Shown: positions 43,180 to 52,381, counted from the first letter of the stretch. The stretch: 64,000 nucleotides of DNA from JAUIET01 sp964352475 (GCA_964352475.1 CAYGSL010000001.1:124001-188000), one strand, 5' to 3'. The notes: a model not told the origin generated them from the letters alone. Program-made: numbers and translations.

Positions 43180-43548
43180 CTAAAATGTCTCTGCAATTCT
43201 TTTCCAGCGCACAAACAGCAGGGCTGCGGTAAATACGACAGACAAGGCCAGCAGCTGCATCCAGTCTGAAATCTGGTCCGGGTGCTGGAACAATCGAAGT
43301 GTCACCACTACGAAATAAAGATTCAGAAACAACAGCATCCAGGCATAAGAACGCCAGCGCTGCTTTAAGACGCCAGGAAGTACCAGCAGAAAAGGAAAAA
43401 GCTGTGCGCCAAGAATCACCAGCGTCACACCCAGAGTGTGGCCTGCTTCTGAAAGTGCCTGCCACAAAAAGATACACAACAGCATCAGTAACGCGAGCAA
43501 GCAGGTTTTATGCGCTTGAGCTGCACGGCTTAATAACTCAGTTTTCAT
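43180..43548 (-). CDS. DUF2069 integral membrane protein
   Basis: 122 residues with four hydrophobic helices (about residues 14-32, 39-57, 64-82 and 92-110) and short loops, as in DUF2069 proteins found in most gammaproteobacteria, usually next to wrbA. Function unknown. ATG 43548 is used as start; a GTG at 43557 is also possible and has AGGA just before it. The gene overlaps the 3' end of wrbA by about 11 bp, so it is co-translated with it. Confidence 0.85.
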   Translation of the reverse strand: MKTELLSRAAQAHKTCLLALLMLLCIFLWQALSEAGHTLGVTLVILGAQLFPFLLVLPGVLKQRWRSYAWMLLFLNLYFVVVTLRLFQHPDQISDWMQLLALSVVFTAALLFVRWKRIAETF

Positions 43549-44149
43549 TGTTTTCACGCATCCTGTTCAGTGCCACCGACGTTTTGCCTAGCCTGGTTCC
43601 CAGCGCTTTTGCAATACTGCGCTCATCATCAGTGAGTACAGCACCCTGATCATGCCCCGATACTTGCGAGGCACCATAGGGTGTACCTCCGCGTACTGTA
43701 TTGTGCAGCGCAGGCTCTGCATACGGTACACCCACTATCGTCATACCGTGGTGAAGCAATGGCAAACACATACTCAGCAAGGTGGATTCCTGCCCGCCAT
43801 GCATGCTGCTGCTTGAAGTAAACACAGCGGCCGGTTTGTCTACCAATGCAGCCGATAGCCACAGTGCGCTGGTGTTATCGATAAAGTGTTTCAGCGGGGA
43901 GGCCATATTGCCAAATCGTGTTGGGCTGCCCAGGGCCAGGCCGCTGCAATAGCGCAAATCTTCTTCAGTGCAGTACAAGGGGCCATCATCGGGAATATCG
44001 TCTTCAACAGCCTCGCACACGGCAGACACCGGCGGTACTGTGCGCAGCCGGGATTCAACACCGGGCACTAAATCTATACCACGGGCAATGTGTTCAGCCA
44101 GTGCCCGCGTTGCTCCGTGTCGGGAGTAATAAAGTACAAGAACATACAC
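43538..44149 (-). CDS. wrbA: NAD(P)H:quinone oxidoreductase WrbA-type flavodoxin
   Basis: 203 residues. The flavodoxin FMN phosphate loop YYSRHGATRALAEHIA is at 8-23; the FMN-binding segments GSPTRFGNMASPLKHFID, TSSSSMHGGQESTLLSM and the late GGTPYGASQVSG follow in the order seen in WrbA. WrbA reduces quinones by two electrons and limits redox cycling. The GTG start overlaps the arsC-like stop by one base. The order arsC - wrbA - DUF2069 next to yihY matches an arrangement I recall from Pseudomonas. Confidence 0.92.
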   Translation of the reverse strand: MYVLVLYYSRHGATRALAEHIARGIDLVPGVESRLRTVPPVSAVCEAVEDDIPDDGPLYCTEEDLRYCSGLALGSPTRFGNMASPLKHFIDNTSALWLSAALVDKPAAVFTSSSSMHGGQESTLLSMCLPLLHHGMTIVGVPYAEPALHNTVRGGTPYGASQVSGHDQGAVLTDDERSIAKALGTRLGKTSVALNRMRENNEN

Positions 44150-44511
44150 TATATAAGATCCAGCACATTTTCAGGCGGACGACCCAGGACTGAGTTCCGT
44201 TCGCGACCTTGCGCTCGCGTGACAATCGGACGCTCTATCAATCTCGGATGATTTGCCATTGCGTCGAGAAGCTCCTCGTCACGCAAGGTTTTATCACTGA
44301 GTTTCAAAGATTTGTACTCCTCTTCGCCTTTACGAAGCAGGCTTCTCGCATCTATCCCCAATTGCGACAGCAGCGTTTTCAATTCGGCCACGGTAGGCGG
44401 GTTTTCAAGATACAGACGAATTTCCGGTTCAATGCCATGTTCTTCCAGTAGCGCCAACGTTTGACGCGATTTTGAACAGCGAGGATTATGAAATATGGTG
44501 TAATTGCTGAT
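44149..44511 (-). CDS. ArsC-family arsenate reductase-like protein, apparent ATC start
   Basis: 120 residues if translation begins at the ATC codon 44511-44509: (M)SNYTIFHNPRCSKSRQTLA. This gives Cys12 at the same position as the catalytic Cys of E. coli ArsC, the matching N-terminal SNxTIxHNP and the late RPIV and GRPPENVL motifs. The ribosome-binding sequence AGAGAGG lies 6 nt before the ATC. The first standard start in frame (TTG at 44457) lies 18 codons later and would remove the catalytic cysteine. The enzyme would reduce arsenate, or act as a related glutaredoxin-coupled thiol reductase (YffB-like). Its stop overlaps the wrbA start. ATC could also be a sequencing error for ATG. Confidence 0.85.
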   Translation of the reverse strand: MSNYTIFHNPRCSKSRQTLALLEEHGIEPEIRLYLENPPTVAELKTLLSQLGIDARSLLRKGEEEYKSLKLSDKTLRDEELLDAMANHPRLIERPIVTRAQGRERNSVLGRPPENVLDLI

Positions 44512-44578
44512 AACGCACCTCTCTGACAGACAGCTGATATACTAAAAACAGCAGTATACCTCACTCGTAAACAGTCAT

Positions 44579-45904
44579 ATGGACAGTAATTCCTCAAGTA
44601 AAGAGCAACACCCCTGGGTTTTGAAGACGCTGGAATTTGTCAGCTTCTGTCAATACGTAGTGCGTCGCTTTATAGATGACGACTGTTCGCAAAACGCCTC
44701 TGCCCTGACTTTGAAAACGCTAATCGCGCTGGTGCCACTGATGACGGTAGGCTTTGCCATGTTTTCATCGGTTCCCGCGTTTGAAAACTTTGGTGAGGTG
44801 GTGCAATCCTTCGTTTTCAAACATTTTGTTCCCAGTTCAGGATCTGAAATACAGAACTACCTGAATGATTTCTCGCAAAGTGCGCGTAATCTAACAGTGC
44901 TGGGCATCGCGATTCTGGGCATCGTCGCCTACAGCACGCTGCGCAATATTGAAAAATCGTTTAATAAAATTTGGCGAACCCGTGAACATCGCAAGGGCTT
45001 AAGCACTTTCCTGCTGTACTGGGCAATATTAAGCCTGGGCCCGGTGTTGCTGGGTGCCGGCCTGGTGATGACCACTTACCTGAAAGTTTTTGTCACCGAC
45101 TACGACGTGCTGGGTGTGTTGCCCTATACCTTGCGTTTTCTGCCCTGGCTGCTGACCTCGCTCACCTTTACCCTGCTCTTTTTCGCGGTACCAAACTGCA
45201 AAGTGCCATTGAAGCACGCGGCAATTGGCGGCTTTGTGAGCGGAGCCTGTTTCGAAATCGCCAAGAATCTTTTTGCAGCGTTCGTCTCGAATTCCAGCTA
45301 TCAGCAGATTTATGGCACCTTCGTAACCATTCCGCTGTTTTTCGTTTGGCTTCAATTCAGTTGGCTACTGGTACTCAGCGGGGCCGAGATTGTTCGCGCT
45401 CTCTCCAGCTACCACAGCCGCTACGCCCAGCAATTTCCGGATCTCATTGTGGGTACGCATGTATTGCACTATTTCTGGCAAAAACAAGACAAAGGCCACG
45501 CCGTTAACGAAGAATATTTTTTGCATCAGAAGTGGTTGTTTGAACGCTCGGTTAATCGCGAACAATGGGAGCGTATTCGCAATACATTGCTGAAACACAA
45601 GGTGCTCACTGTCACTGAAAAAGGCGATTTCGTAATGACACGAGATCTTCACCGCTTAAGCCTGTGGGACTTGCAGTTGATGATGAATGCCAAACTCAGT
45701 GCCTTGTACAGCAGCAATAAGCTGGGCCATACCAGCAGCGCAAGAACGGAAGCTACGCATGCCTGGCACAAGCAGTTAATGAACATTCTGCGCGATCAGC
45801 AGCAATCCCACACTATGCAATTCAGCCTGACATTAGCTGAATTGTTTCAGCGCGACAGTGTCACTGGCGACCAAACGGATCAAAAGGTCAGCCAGATCCA
45901 GTGA
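44579..45904 (+). CDS. yihY: YihY/BrkB-family inner membrane protein
   Basis: 441 residues. The first 290 or so form the YihY/BrkB domain: DDDCSQNASALTLKTLIALVPLMTV near the start, six transmembrane segments, and the signature PNCKVPLKHAAIGGFVSGACFEIAKNLF, then YGTFVTIPLFFVWLQFSW. The C-terminal 150 residues are soluble, with a winged-helix look (WERIRNTLLKHKVLTVTEKGDFVMTRDL). Early work called this family ribonuclease BN, which was later withdrawn; the function remains unsettled. It is divergent from the arsC-like gene, and its last bases overlap the GTG start of the thioredoxin-like lipoprotein gene. Confidence 0.9.
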   Translation: MDSNSSSKEQHPWVLKTLEFVSFCQYVVRRFIDDDCSQNASALTLKTLIALVPLMTVGFAMFSSVPAFENFGEVVQSFVFKHFVPSSGSEIQNYLNDFSQSARNLTVLGIAILGIVAYSTLRNIEKSFNKIWRTREHRKGLSTFLLYWAILSLGPVLLGAGLVMTTYLKVFVTDYDVLGVLPYTLRFLPWLLTSLTFTLLFFAVPNCKVPLKHAAIGGFVSGACFEIAKNLFAAFVSNSSYQQIYGTFVTIPLFFVWLQFSWLLVLSGAEIVRALSSYHSRYAQQFPDLIVGTHVLHYFWQKQDKGHAVNEEYFLHQKWLFERSVNREQWERIRNTLLKHKVLTVTEKGDFVMTRDLHRLSLWDLQLMMNAKLSALYSSNKLGHTSSARTEATHAWHKQLMNILRDQQQSHTMQFSLTLAELFQRDSVTGDQTDQKVSQIQ

Positions 45905-46323
45905 ATATTTCCAGATTTTCACTGCTGATGGTGTTTGCGCTATTACTCAGCGCTTGTGATTTAGCCAATAGCCCGGAACCGAAATGGAAAGTTATCAACT
46001 TCTGGGCGGTCTGGTGCGCACCGTGTCGAGAAGAAATACCCGAGCTAAACAAGCTTGCCACCCAGTTCAGTGATCAATTGCTGGTACAAGGCGTTAACTT
46101 CGACGCGCCTGACGATCAATCTGGCGCGGGCCAGGCGACGGAAATGGGTATTGAATTTGACACCATCAGCACCAGAGATGCCGGAGAATATGGTTTGCAA
46201 AAGCCGTCGATCTTGCCAACCACCTTTGTTCTTAAGCATGGTCAGCTGCACGCTGAGTTAAAAGGGCCTCAAACGTATGATGCGCTGGTTGAACTAATGG
46301 CTCTGGACCTGGACCGAGAGTAG
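45901..46323 (+). CDS. TlpA/ResA-like thioredoxin-fold lipoprotein
   Basis: 140 residues. Signal peptide with lipobox LLSAC (Cys19), then a thioredoxin fold whose active site is WCAPC (38-42), with the cis-Pro loop SILPTTFVL later. It should be a membrane-attached periplasmic thiol reductase/oxidase such as those used in cytochrome c maturation or protection of surface thiols. The GTG start overlaps the yihY stop (GTGA). The last 30 bp overlap the 3' end of the convergent MFS gene. Confidence 0.9.
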   Translation: MNISRFSLLMVFALLLSACDLANSPEPKWKVINFWAVWCAPCREEIPELNKLATQFSDQLLVQGVNFDAPDDQSGAGQATEMGIEFDTISTRDAGEYGLQKPSILPTTFVLKHGQLHAELKGPQTYDALVELMALDLDRE

Positions 46324-47631
46324 AGCACGGTAGCTTTTCACTCCGCTGTAGAAAACCACTGCTGCAATTGGGCAAAAGATCGCTGCAACCAACGACAGTG
46401 AGTACGGCAAGCTCGCAGGATCAGCAAATACAAAATCAGTTAAGGCAGCCACAACGCTGGGCCCAAAACCCAGACCAATCAAGTTAGTTAGAAACAACAA
46501 TACGGCGCCTGCCTGCGCACGCATATGGTTGGGTGTTATCAGTTGAATTGCCGCCAGCGACACACCGAAGTAGCTATTTTGAATAAATATCAATGGAATA
46601 CACAAGGCAAAAACCGCCAGCGGTGTGGGCGCAAGCGGCGTGATTACACCCGGTATCATCATCAACAATGCAGCCAGTGCAGGCCAGCGAAGGTTTGCGT
46701 CGCTGTAACCCCGTTTAGCCAGACGCTGTGCAAACCAGGCGCCGGCTAAGGCACCAAGGCTGCCGAACACCAAATAAGTTGCGCCAAATTTTAGCCCAAC
46801 TTCGCTGGCACTAACATCATGAATTCGAATGAACAGACTGGGGTACCACGACATCAGACCGTAACCAAACACTGAGAGCAATGAAACACCACCAAACAGG
46901 GCGGCGTACGCACGCCGATGCTCCCAGAGGTACGCCAGGGTGGTTCGAATGCCTGAGTCAGCGGCAACAGTGTTTACCGAACCCCGCCGTAACGGTTCAG
47001 GTATTGTCATTGTCAGGGCAGCAACAATAAAGCCGGGCAGACCAACCACTATAAACGTCAGTTGCCATGCTTCCAGCTGTTCCAATAAGGGCAAAGAAGC
47101 GACCCAGCTGTTGCCAATGGTGTCCAACACTGTGCCGCCAATCAGATAGGCAAGCCCTCCTCCCAATGTTATTCCGGTTGAAAAGATCGCCATTGCCTGT
47201 GGCAAGCGCGCTGCAGGAAACAAATCAGCGAGCATGGAATACGCCGCAGGCGATAAGGCCGCTTCACCAACCCCCACTCCCACGCGGGCCAAAAACAGGG
47301 AGGTGTAGTTTTTTGCCAATCCACAGAGGCAGGTCATTGCGCTCCAAAGGGCAATCCCAATACTGATAATCAGAGTGCGGCGTTTTGTATCTGCCAATCT
47401 CGCGATAGGAATTCCCATCAGGGTATAAAAAAGCGCAAACGCCATCCCTTGCAGCAGACTTACCTCGAAATCTGATATACCCAAATCCGCTTTCATGGGC
47501 TCTACCAGCAGACTGAGCACCTGCCGATCAATAAAGGAAAATATGTAAGCCAGTAATAGAATCGCCAGCGCATAGTTTGCAGCAAAACGATCTGGGTAAT
47601 CGGTGCTACCCGCTTCAATGGCTTGTTTCAT
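46294..47631 (-). CDS. MFS transporter, Spinster-type
   Basis: 445 residues, 12 predicted transmembrane helices. The first helix region has LLAYIFSFIDRQVLSLLVEPMK, the Spinster signature, with the MFS loop GIPIARLADTKRR between helices 2 and 3 and GVGVGEAALSPAAYSMLADLFP in helix 4. Bacterial members are often encoded with catabolic genes for aromatic or sterol-like compounds; eukaryotic Spinster proteins move sphingolipids. The substrate here is unknown. It begins 4 bp after hda and overlaps the convergent tlpA-like gene by 30 bp at its 3' end, an unusually long coding overlap. Confidence 0.92.
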   Translation of the reverse strand: MKQAIEAGSTDYPDRFAANYALAILLLAYIFSFIDRQVLSLLVEPMKADLGISDFEVSLLQGMAFALFYTLMGIPIARLADTKRRTLIISIGIALWSAMTCLCGLAKNYTSLFLARVGVGVGEAALSPAAYSMLADLFPAARLPQAMAIFSTGITLGGGLAYLIGGTVLDTIGNSWVASLPLLEQLEAWQLTFIVVGLPGFIVAALTMTIPEPLRRGSVNTVAADSGIRTTLAYLWEHRRAYAALFGGVSLLSVFGYGLMSWYPSLFIRIHDVSASEVGLKFGATYLVFGSLGALAGAWFAQRLAKRGYSDANLRWPALAALLMMIPGVITPLAPTPLAVFALCIPLIFIQNSYFGVSLAAIQLITPNHMRAQAGAVLLFLTNLIGLGFGPSVVAALTDFVFADPASLPYSLSLVAAIFCPIAAVVFYSGVKSYRALLSVQVQSH

Positions 47632-47635
47632 GCGC

Positions 47636-48331
47636 TTACCATTCCATCACGCTTTTGACGAAAGGCACTGTTAGCAGGCGCTGGTGTACCAGCGTTTCCT
47701 GATCCAGAGTGTGCAGTATGCGCATAAGATTGCCCATGCTACGCTCAGCTCTGGCCAACACATAGTTTGCTACGTCGTCGTTCATCACAAAACCCAATAG
47801 CTGCGCGCGCTGCATCAGGCAGTTCTTGCGTTCCTCGTCATCCAGCGCTGCAACCTGATACACCAGTGCCGCGCTTAACCGTGACTGTAAATCTGGCAGC
47901 GCCACCTGCAATTGTGCGGGTGGGTGTGCAGCACTCAATAGCAGGCGTTGCTGGTGCTGTTGTCCGCGGTTGTAAAGGTGAAACAAAGCCCTGGCCCAAT
48001 GCTCGTCATTGAGGACAAGATCAAGATCATCAATCGCCAGGAAATCCACTGCATCCAGACCATCCAGAAGATCCGCTGGGTTATTGTTGTGCAGCTCCTG
48101 CATTGGTAGATAAGCGGTGCTGGCACCACGATCGCTTGCTTGGGCACAACAAGCCTCCAGCAAATGACTGCGTCCGGTTTGCGCATCGCCGTGCAATAAC
48201 ATCACGGCCGGCACAGTCTGGGCGCTAAATTTTTTTAACGCAGAAAGCAGCTCCTGATTTTTCTGCCCCACTTTAAAATTGGCAAAATCAGAATGCTCAC
48301 GCAGTGAGATTCCTAGAACTAACTGTTTCAA
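47636..48331 (-). CDS. hda: DnaA regulatory inactivator Hda
   Basis: 231 residues, AAA+ ATPase homologous to DnaA domain III. The Walker A region is LHGDAQTGRSHLLEA (48-61); an Arg replaces the usual Lys, as in other Hda proteins. The Walker B AIDDLDLV and the sensor region RSMGNLMRILHTLD are intact. Hda with the beta clamp stimulates DnaA-ATP hydrolysis and so limits initiation of replication. The clamp-binding motif is visible near the N-terminus (KQLVLGISL). It overlaps the PerM-like gene by 4 bp (ATGA) and precedes the MFS gene. Confidence 0.95.
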   Translation of the reverse strand: MKQLVLGISLREHSDFANFKVGQKNQELLSALKKFSAQTVPAVMLLHGDAQTGRSHLLEACCAQASDRGASTAYLPMQELHNNNPADLLDGLDAVDFLAIDDLDLVLNDEHWARALFHLYNRGQQHQQRLLLSAAHPPAQLQVALPDLQSRLSAALVYQVAALDDEERKNCLMQRAQLLGFVMNDDVANYVLARAERSMGNLMRILHTLDQETLVHQRLLTVPFVKSVMEW

Positions 48332-49434
48332 CTTGTATTTGAGTTATCAGCTGGCGTCGGGATGGCCTCGTGCCCATAAATAGCGCTGCTCTTGTACTCG
48401 GTATGCATGTGTCTTAGCAGCACCATAATGACCGCGGCAACAGGCAAGGCAAGCAGCACGCCAACAAAACCCGCAAGTTGGCCACCGGCAAGTATGGCGA
48501 AGATCACTGCGACCGGGTGCAAACCAATTCGGTCGCCAACTAATAACGGCGTGAGAATCATGCCTTCAAGCGCCTGCCCAACACCGAAAACAGCAAACAC
48601 CCCGAGCAAATGCACCCAATCACCGAATTGCACCATCGCGGCGATGCTTGCCGCGGTGATGCCAATGATAAACCCCATGTAGGGAACAACAGAGGCCAGC
48701 CCAGCGATCATTCCCAATAACAGCGCGAGATCAATACCCACTATCATCAGGCCAATGGTGTAGATAATGCCCAGTAAAAACATAATCAGTAACTGACCGC
48801 GTAAAAACGCACTCAACACGTCATCACATTCGCCGGCCAGATGCACAACGGTCGGTTCTATGCGCCTGGGCAACACGTCTCTAATGCGCTCCATCATCAC
48901 ATCCCAATCGCGCAACAAATAAAACGCAACCACTGGAATCAACACCAGGTTAGCGAACCAACCTAAAAAAGCGATGCTGGAGGAAGTAACAGACTGCATA
49001 ATAATTTTGGCCACATTGCCCGCTTTCTGCCAATGATTGGCAATGATGCTTTTCGCTTCTTCCAGTGGCAGCTCATACTGCGGAATATTGAATGTGTTAC
49101 CTAACCAGGGAAGCGCGACAGTCTGAAACCACTCCATGGTTTGCGGCAAACGGCCAATTAAGGAATCCAGTTGGCGGCCAAGCAGCGGCACCAACAATAT
49201 GATGAACAGAACCAGTAAAGAGGTCATGACCACAAATACAACGCTGACCGCCGACATACGACCTAAGCCCAATGCCTCAAGCCGATCTGCCAGCGGATCG
49301 CCCAGGTACGCGCACAAAATTCCAATCAAAAAAGGCGCGAGAATGGGTTTCAGCAAGTACACAAACAGCAGAAAGCCGATAACACAGCCGGCCACTATCC
49401 AACGTTGCGAGGTAGTCATCACTTGATCATTCAT
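48328..49434 (-). CDS. AI-2E family transporter, PerM-like
   Basis: 368 residues with about eight hydrophobic segments. A soluble region (about 90-150) between the third and fourth helices holds the family opening (PFLIGILCAYLGDPLADRLE) and, toward the end, LGMIAGLASVVPYMGFIIG. The GxGQALEGMILTPLLVGDRIGLHP signature is present. The family includes YdgG/TqsA and PerM, putative permeases. The start is ATG 49434 with AGGAG 8 nt upstream; a GTG at 49443 is an alternative. It follows the DUF2066 gene, as in Pseudomonas, and overlaps hda. Confidence 0.9.
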   Translation of the reverse strand: MNDQVMTTSQRWIVAGCVIGFLLFVYLLKPILAPFLIGILCAYLGDPLADRLEALGLGRMSAVSVVFVVMTSLLVLFIILLVPLLGRQLDSLIGRLPQTMEWFQTVALPWLGNTFNIPQYELPLEEAKSIIANHWQKAGNVAKIIMQSVTSSSIAFLGWFANLVLIPVVAFYLLRDWDVMMERIRDVLPRRIEPTVVHLAGECDDVLSAFLRGQLLIMFLLGIIYTIGLMIVGIDLALLLGMIAGLASVVPYMGFIIGITAASIAAMVQFGDWVHLLGVFAVFGVGQALEGMILTPLLVGDRIGLHPVAVIFAILAGGQLAGFVGVLLALPVAAVIMVLLRHMHTEYKSSAIYGHEAIPTPADNSNTS

Positions 49435-49452
49435 TGACGCCACTCCTGGCCC

Positions 49453-50526
49453 TTACCCGCCGCGCTTGTTAAACAGGTATCGCAGTGGACCGTATTCATC
49501 ACCACCCACCTCACGCTGAAGCACCTGCTGTTGGGCAAGCGAGTCCGTGAACTGCTGCTCGGTGCCCTGCAGCTCAAGTTCGAATACTGCGCGACCAGGA
49601 GCAACCTCAACCACACTGGCCGCTCGCACCAACGCATTGCTTTGCAAATGCTTCAGCGTACGCCCATAACTGTCGAAGTCGTCAATATCGCTCACCTCTA
49701 TGCGCAACTGCGACGCCTCTCCACCCTGAATTTGTACCGAGTATCGATCTGACAAAACATCGGCAAGCGAGTCAACCGCACTGGCAACATAGGATTCAGA
49801 ATCTCCGCGCTGACAATTCAGGCGCTGCGTATCCGTTTGGCTCAGGTACAGACAGCGCCCGGCCCATTCTGCAACCGTGTCGCCCTGTTCAATTTTTTCT
49901 CTTATGTAGATGCTGCTGGCAAACACAGCGGTCTCGCTGTAGCGGCTGGATGCCTCGCGGATCGCGTCAATCTGCAGCAGTCGCAATGATTCCACCGACA
50001 ACTCAGCGCGCTGATCCGGCCAACGCACGGGCACACCCCGTCTTGCCATTTGCTCTTCCACCAATTGACTGAGTTGTGGCTGGGTTTGCGGGCGCAAAAT
50101 GTATTTATTCCGCCCTTCATGCACAGCCACCCATAACAGCACGGTGGGTCTGCCAGACACCCACATGGGCAGCTCGGCACGGCGCAGCAAGCCCTGCACC
50201 AGCTCGGGGTCGAACTGCAGTTGCAGTGCTATTTGATCTTCGCCTTCGCGTTGATAGCTGAAACTGCGCAGGTATCGGTCGGCGGTGTTCAGAGCGCGCA
50301 CAATCTCAGGCTCAGAAACGGCTGAGCGCTGCCCGGACAATCGGACAATGACCGTACCCAGGCCGAGCTTTATACCATCTTCCCGGTCGTCCATGGATTG
50401 AGACTCAACGGCAACCTTGGCCTGGTACATATCCGCACCAACTGCAGCAACCGTAGCCTGACTTATCACGCTTAGCATTATGGCAATGGCAAACGCGGCG
50501 CTAGAAAACAGTTTATGAGACACCAT
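49453..50526 (-). CDS. DUF2066 family protein
   Basis: 357 residues. Signal peptide (MVSHKLFSSAAFAIAIML..., cleavage near AAVGA), then segments characteristic of DUF2066: DREDGIKLGLGTVIVRLSGQ, YLRSFSYQREGEDQIALQLQFD and LLWVAVHEGRNKYIL. The function of this periplasmic family is unknown, but it almost always lies between purM and perM/hda. The start at 50526 yields the signal peptide; a longer frame from 50613 would add 29 residues. It is divergent from purM, with 117 bp of shared promoter region. Confidence 0.9.
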   Translation of the reverse strand: MVSHKLFSSAAFAIAIMLSVISQATVAAVGADMYQAKVAVESQSMDDREDGIKLGLGTVIVRLSGQRSAVSEPEIVRALNTADRYLRSFSYQREGEDQIALQLQFDPELVQGLLRRAELPMWVSGRPTVLLWVAVHEGRNKYILRPQTQPQLSQLVEEQMARRGVPVRWPDQRAELSVESLRLLQIDAIREASSRYSETAVFASSIYIREKIEQGDTVAEWAGRCLYLSQTDTQRLNCQRGDSESYVASAVDSLADVLSDRYSVQIQGGEASQLRIEVSDIDDFDSYGRTLKHLQSNALVRAASVVEVAPGRAVFELELQGTEQQFTDSLAQQQVLQREVGGDEYGPLRYLFNKRGG

Positions 50527-50643
50527 ACATACCTGTTGTTTTGTACTTTGCGCATTGTAACAGTTGCGTGTTGATGCACACACGTCATAGCTGCGGTAAA
50601 ATAACGGCCGCAAGCCCGCACCCCACTGTTCCCGGATACACGC

Positions 50644-51684
50644 ATGACCGAACCTACCTCCCTTAGTTACAAAGACGCGGGCGTGGATATTGATGCTGGC
50701 AATGCACTCGTGGAGCGCATTAAGCCGATCGCCAAACGCACAATGCGACCGGAGGTCATGACCGGGCTTGGCGGCTTTGGTGCGCTGTTTGAGCTAAAAA
50801 ATGATTACAAGCAGCCTGTATTGGTCTCTGGCACCGATGGCGTGGGTACCAAGCTAAAGCTGGCGATGGCGATGGGCAAGCACGACAGTATTGGCATTGA
50901 CCTGGTCGCCATGTGCGTCAATGATCTTCTGGTGACCGGCGCGGAGCCATTGTTTTTCCTCGACTACTACGCAAGCGGCGAACTGGACGTAGACACCGCG
51001 GCCGACGTAGTTCATGGGATTGGGCAAGGTTGCGAGTTGGCAGGTTGTGCCCTGGTGGGTGGTGAAACCGCCGAAATGCCAGGCATGTATGCCAAGGGCG
51101 ACTATGACCTGGCTGGATTTTGCGTTGGCGTGGTCGAAAAAGAGCAGTTAATAGACGGCAGTGCAGTGCAAGCTGGTGATGCCCTACTCGGCATAGCCTC
51201 CAGCGGACCACACTCGAACGGCTATTCGCTTATACGCGCCCTGCTTGAGCGCTCAAATGCTCAACTGGATTCTCCATTTGCAGACACCACCCTGGGCGAG
51301 GCATTGCTTGCACCCACCACTATATATGTAAAACCAGTACTTGATTTGCAGCAATCTATTCGCATTAATGCCATGAGCCATATCACTGGCGGCGGACTCA
51401 GTGAGAATATTCCGCGAGTGTTACCCGATGAGGTCTCTGCGCACATCAATCTCAGCAGCTGGACATTGCCAGCTATCTTCCAGTGGTTGCAAAGTACAGG
51501 CAATATTACGCAGGAAGAGATGCTGCGTACTTTTAACTGCGGAGTGGGCATGGTGTTGTGCGTTCCCGCTGATCAAGCCGAACAGGGCATCGCCGCACTA
51601 AAACAAAGTGGTTTGCATGCATGGCAGATAGGCGAACTGGGTACGCGCAAGGCAGGCGCTGCCGCTATCGAGTTTCAGGCCTAA
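50644..51684 (+). CDS. purM: Phosphoribosylformylglycinamidine cyclo-ligase
   Basis: 346 residues, nearly identical in length to E. coli PurM (345). Motifs: DAGVDIDAGNALVERI near the start, GGFGALFEL, VSGTDGVGTKLKLA (substrate and ATP), GIDLVAMCVNDLLVTGAEPLFFLDYY and SHITGGGLSENIPRVLP. It makes AIR from FGAM with ATP in the fifth step of purine synthesis. It lies 19 bp before purN on the same strand, the standard purMN order. The region upstream is shared with the divergent DUF2066 gene; no PurR box was obvious. Confidence 0.97.
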   Translation: MTEPTSLSYKDAGVDIDAGNALVERIKPIAKRTMRPEVMTGLGGFGALFELKNDYKQPVLVSGTDGVGTKLKLAMAMGKHDSIGIDLVAMCVNDLLVTGAEPLFFLDYYASGELDVDTAADVVHGIGQGCELAGCALVGGETAEMPGMYAKGDYDLAGFCVGVVEKEQLIDGSAVQAGDALLGIASSGPHSNGYSLIRALLERSNAQLDSPFADTTLGEALLAPTTIYVKPVLDLQQSIRINAMSHITGGGLSENIPRVLPDEVSAHINLSSWTLPAIFQWLQSTGNITQEEMLRTFNCGVGMVLCVPADQAEQGIAALKQSGLHAWQIGELGTRKAGAAAIEFQA

Positions 51685-51703
51685 ACGAGGCTTGGATCAC
51701 ACG

Positions 51704-52378
51704 ATGTCGCGTCAACGAATCGTTGTTCTAATCTCCGGTGGCGGCAGCAACTTGCAGGCCTTGCTGGACGCAAGCGCCAATCAACATGCAGCGGGCCTGC
51801 AACTGGACGCGGATATTGTCGCAGTTATCAGCAATCGACCTTTAGCGTACGGCCTGGAGCGGGCCAGAAACGCAGGTATTGACGCAATAAGTCTGGACCA
51901 CACGCAATACGATGACCGGTCCAGTTTCGACGCCGCGCTGATAGACACAGTCAGCGAATATTCAGCTGATCTGGTTATACTTGCTGGGTTCATGAGAATT
52001 CTGACACCGGTTTTTTTAACGCCGCTGCGAGGCAAAATGCTGAATATTCACCCGTCACTGCTGCCCAAATACACGGGGCTCAATACCCATCAAAGAGCGA
52101 TTAATGCCGGTGATCTCGAGCATGGAGCAACAGTACATTTTGTAACCGAGGAGCTTGATGGCGGCCCTCCGGTGCTGCAAGCAGTAGTACCTGTATTGGC
52201 AAACGACAGTGCCGATGCACTGGCGGCCAGAGTATTGGAAAAAGAGCACCTTATTTTCCCCTTAGCGGCACAATGGTTTGTTACTAATCGCCTGGCGTTA
52301 ACAAACCATGGTGCAGAGCTTGATGGAAAACCGATACCTTCAAGCGGAATTCGTTTTAGTGGACTGCAAGAAGCCTAA
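51704..52378 (+). CDS. purN: Phosphoribosylglycinamide formyltransferase 1
   Basis: 224 residues. The phosphate loop ISGGGSNLQALLDA is near residue 12, with the active-site Asn-His-Asp pattern in MLNIHPSLLPKYTGLNTHQ and GATVHFVTEELDGGPPV. It formylates GAR using 10-formyltetrahydrofolate, the third step of purine synthesis. The start at 51704 (MSRQRIV) agrees with the family; a TTG at 51692 would add four residues. It follows purM and lies 3 bp before the DUF3108 gene, so all three are probably one operon. Confidence 0.95.
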   Translation: MSRQRIVVLISGGGSNLQALLDASANQHAAGLQLDADIVAVISNRPLAYGLERARNAGIDAISLDHTQYDDRSSFDAALIDTVSEYSADLVILAGFMRILTPVFLTPLRGKMLNIHPSLLPKYTGLNTHQRAINAGDLEHGATVHFVTEELDGGPPVLQAVVPVLANDSADALAARVLEKEHLIFPLAAQWFVTNRLALTNHGAELDGKPIPSSGIRFSGLQEA

Positions 52379-52381
52379 GCT

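Noticed and set aside
44149..44457. ArsC-like gene beginning at TTG 44457
   Set aside because: This start removes the catalytic cysteine and the conserved N-terminus, which are encoded in frame just upstream after a good ribosome-binding site.
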